From Alphaproteobacteria bacterium (GTDB lineage Bacteria; Pseudomonadota; Alphaproteobacteria; Rhodobacterales; Rhodobacteraceae): 64,000 bases of DNA. A program made the position numbers and the translations under genes. The stretch spans positions 1-64,000 of the forward strand of contig JAUIBL010000019.1 of NCBI GenBank assembly GCA_030428355.1, written 5' to 3'. Positions within the stretch are counted from its first letter, which is position 1, and the number at the start of each line of letters is the position of its first letter. Positions 63,083 through 64,000 of the stretch are shown one piece after another. The notes under the pieces were generated by a model that ran no database searches, had not been told where the DNA came from, and worked only from the letters and a program-made list of their open reading frames with translations.

Positions 63083-64000
63083 TCAGTTGTTCCGGCGCAG
63101 CAGCGCCACCAGTTCCACATGGGTTGACCAGCGAAACTGATCAACCACCTTCACCCAGTCAAGATCGTATCCCGCCCGGATCAGGGTGGCAGTATCCCGC
63201 GCAAACGTGGCGGGATTGCATGAAACATGGGCAATGCGCGGAATCCGCGTCTTGGCCAGCTCGGCGATCTGGGCCGCAGCACCCGCACGCGGGGGGTCGA
63301 TGACCACACCTTCAAAGCGGGTCAATTCCTCGGGCAGCAGCGGGTTGCGAAACAGGTCCCGCGCCTCGTGCGTGATCCGCTTGAGCCCCTGCGCATTGCG
63401 CCATGCGTGATCAAGCGCCGCCACCATGACGCTTTCACCCTCGACCGCGTGCACCATCGCATCCTGCGCCAAAGGCAGCGCAAAGGTGCCACATCCGGCA
63501 AAGAGATCGAAGATCCGCTTGGCACCGGTCAGAGCCTCGGTCACAGCGTCGATCAGCGCCGCCTCGCCTTCGCGGGTTGCCTGAAGAAACGCGCCCGGAG
63601 GGGGGGTCAGGTCGGCGGGACCAAGGCGCAGAACAGGGGTCCGGCGTTGCAGCGCGATGTCATCGTCCCATGTGATCCGCGCCAGATCGTAGGTGCGGGC
63701 GAGATCCGCGAGGGCCTGATGCAGGGCGACGTCCATCTCCTTGCCGCCGGTCACAGCGACATCCAGCCCGGTATCGGTTTGCGTCACAAGAACCGAGAGT
63801 TCTCCCTTGCGCGATGCGCCCAGCGCACCGAGGGCTTCGATCATGGGCAGCGCAGCGGTCAGATCGGGATGCACAAGCTGGCAGTTCGGAACGGCAATGA
63901 TCGTGTCCGACGCTTTCATGTGGAACCCGGCCAACGCCCCTTTCTTGGTGCGCCTGACGGAAAACGCCGCACGCCGCCGGGACCTTGGTGGCGAGGTGAC
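63083..64000 (-). CDS. TrmA/RlmD-type 23S rRNA or tRNA (uracil-5)-methyltransferase, partial
   Basis: The 3' 306 codons of a larger gene running off the right edge. The TTG that starts the longest contained frame is not the true start: PPRSRRRAAFSVRRTKKGA precedes it in the same frame to base 64000 and is the normal family sequence near residue 90-110. The SAM site is DLFAGCGTFALPLAQ, the catalytic Cys is in HVSCNPATFARD, and VVIDPPRAGAAAQI follows the family pattern. It makes m5U in rRNA or tRNA. The missing part should carry the TRAM domain or Fe-S cysteines. Confidence 0.88.
   Translation of the reverse strand, partial: VTSPPRSRRRAAFSVRRTKKGALAGFHMKASDTIIAVPNCQLVHPDLTAALPMIEALGALGASRKGELSVLVTQTDTGLDVAVTGGKEMDVALHQALADLARTYDLARITWDDDIALQRRTPVLRLGPADLTPPPGAFLQATREGEAALIDAVTEALTGAKRIFDLFAGCGTFALPLAQDAMVHAVEGESVMVAALDHAWRNAQGLKRITHEARDLFRNPLLPEELTRFEGVVIDPPRAGAAAQIAELAKTRIPRIAHVSCNPATFARDTATLIRAGYDLDWVKVVDQFRWSTHVELVALLRRNN

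Overview
The window is chromosomal DNA from an alphaproteobacterium of the Rhodobacterales (Roseobacter group). It is GC-rich and the genes are tightly packed, often with 4-base stop/start overlaps. It carries markers of that lineage: regB-senC-regA, an alphaproteobacterial Mic60 beside hemD and hemY, a NavSp1-like sodium channel, several TRAP/ABC uptake systems, a consensus-like CtrA box, and a small secreted peptide next to hemH. I saw no phage, IS element, integrase, rRNA or CRISPR array. No gene-free stretch exceeds 300 bases; the longest, 7080-7350, holds one long hairpin.

Accessory, catabolic part (1-21.4 kb). Positions 286-5441 (leftward) form an NMT1/TauT-type ABC importer with a Pht5-like protein and a TSUP permease broken by a frameshift. 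A GntR regulator and a divergent fumarylacetoacetase-family hydrolase follow. Positions 7351-15343 hold a TRAP transporter coupled to a BASS-like carrier, a DadA-like oxidase and an enolase-superfamily enzyme, with a divergent LysR gene and an Asp/Glu/hydantoin racemase-family gene; this looks like an uptake-epimerise-oxidise pathway for an unknown amino or imino acid. Positions 15497-18518 are a molybdate module (modE-like, modABC). Positions 18592-21379 are a TMADH/DgcA-like flavoenzyme with a divergent TetR gene.

Core part (21.5-64 kb). tRNA-Thr(CGU); hemY-mic60-hemD divergent from tsaD-gpsA-YciI-EVE; a DUF2853 gene with an early stop; a BON-LysM protein; ahcY; HD and GNAT genes; the redox regulators regA, senC and regB; and a PAS protein under a CtrA-like box. 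Next comes a compact rightward run tsaE-amgK-murU-addB-addA-trxA joining tRNA modification, peptidoglycan recycling and double-strand-break repair. hslV and hslU follow, separated by an oppositely oriented BrnT/BrnA toxin-antitoxin pair.

The last 16 kb hold a peptide/opine-type ABC importer, prolyl iminopeptidase, ubiG, a comF-grxC-nit-marR operon, an NDUFAF5-like methyltransferase, hemH, two L,D-transpeptidase-fold proteins around a CAP-domain lipoprotein, a voltage-gated sodium channel and a TrmA/RlmD-type RNA methyltransferase that runs off the right edge.

Points most worth a second look: the TRAP/BASS/DadA/enolase/racemase locus; the TSUP frameshift and the DUF2853 nonsense codon; the modA start hidden behind an operator-like repeat; the three-cysteine cluster motif in the TMADH-like enzyme; the BrnTA insertion in hslVU with a hairpin over the toxin ribosome-binding site; and the CtrA box upstream of the PAS gene. 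All functional calls rest on recognised sequence motifs and gene context; no database search was run.
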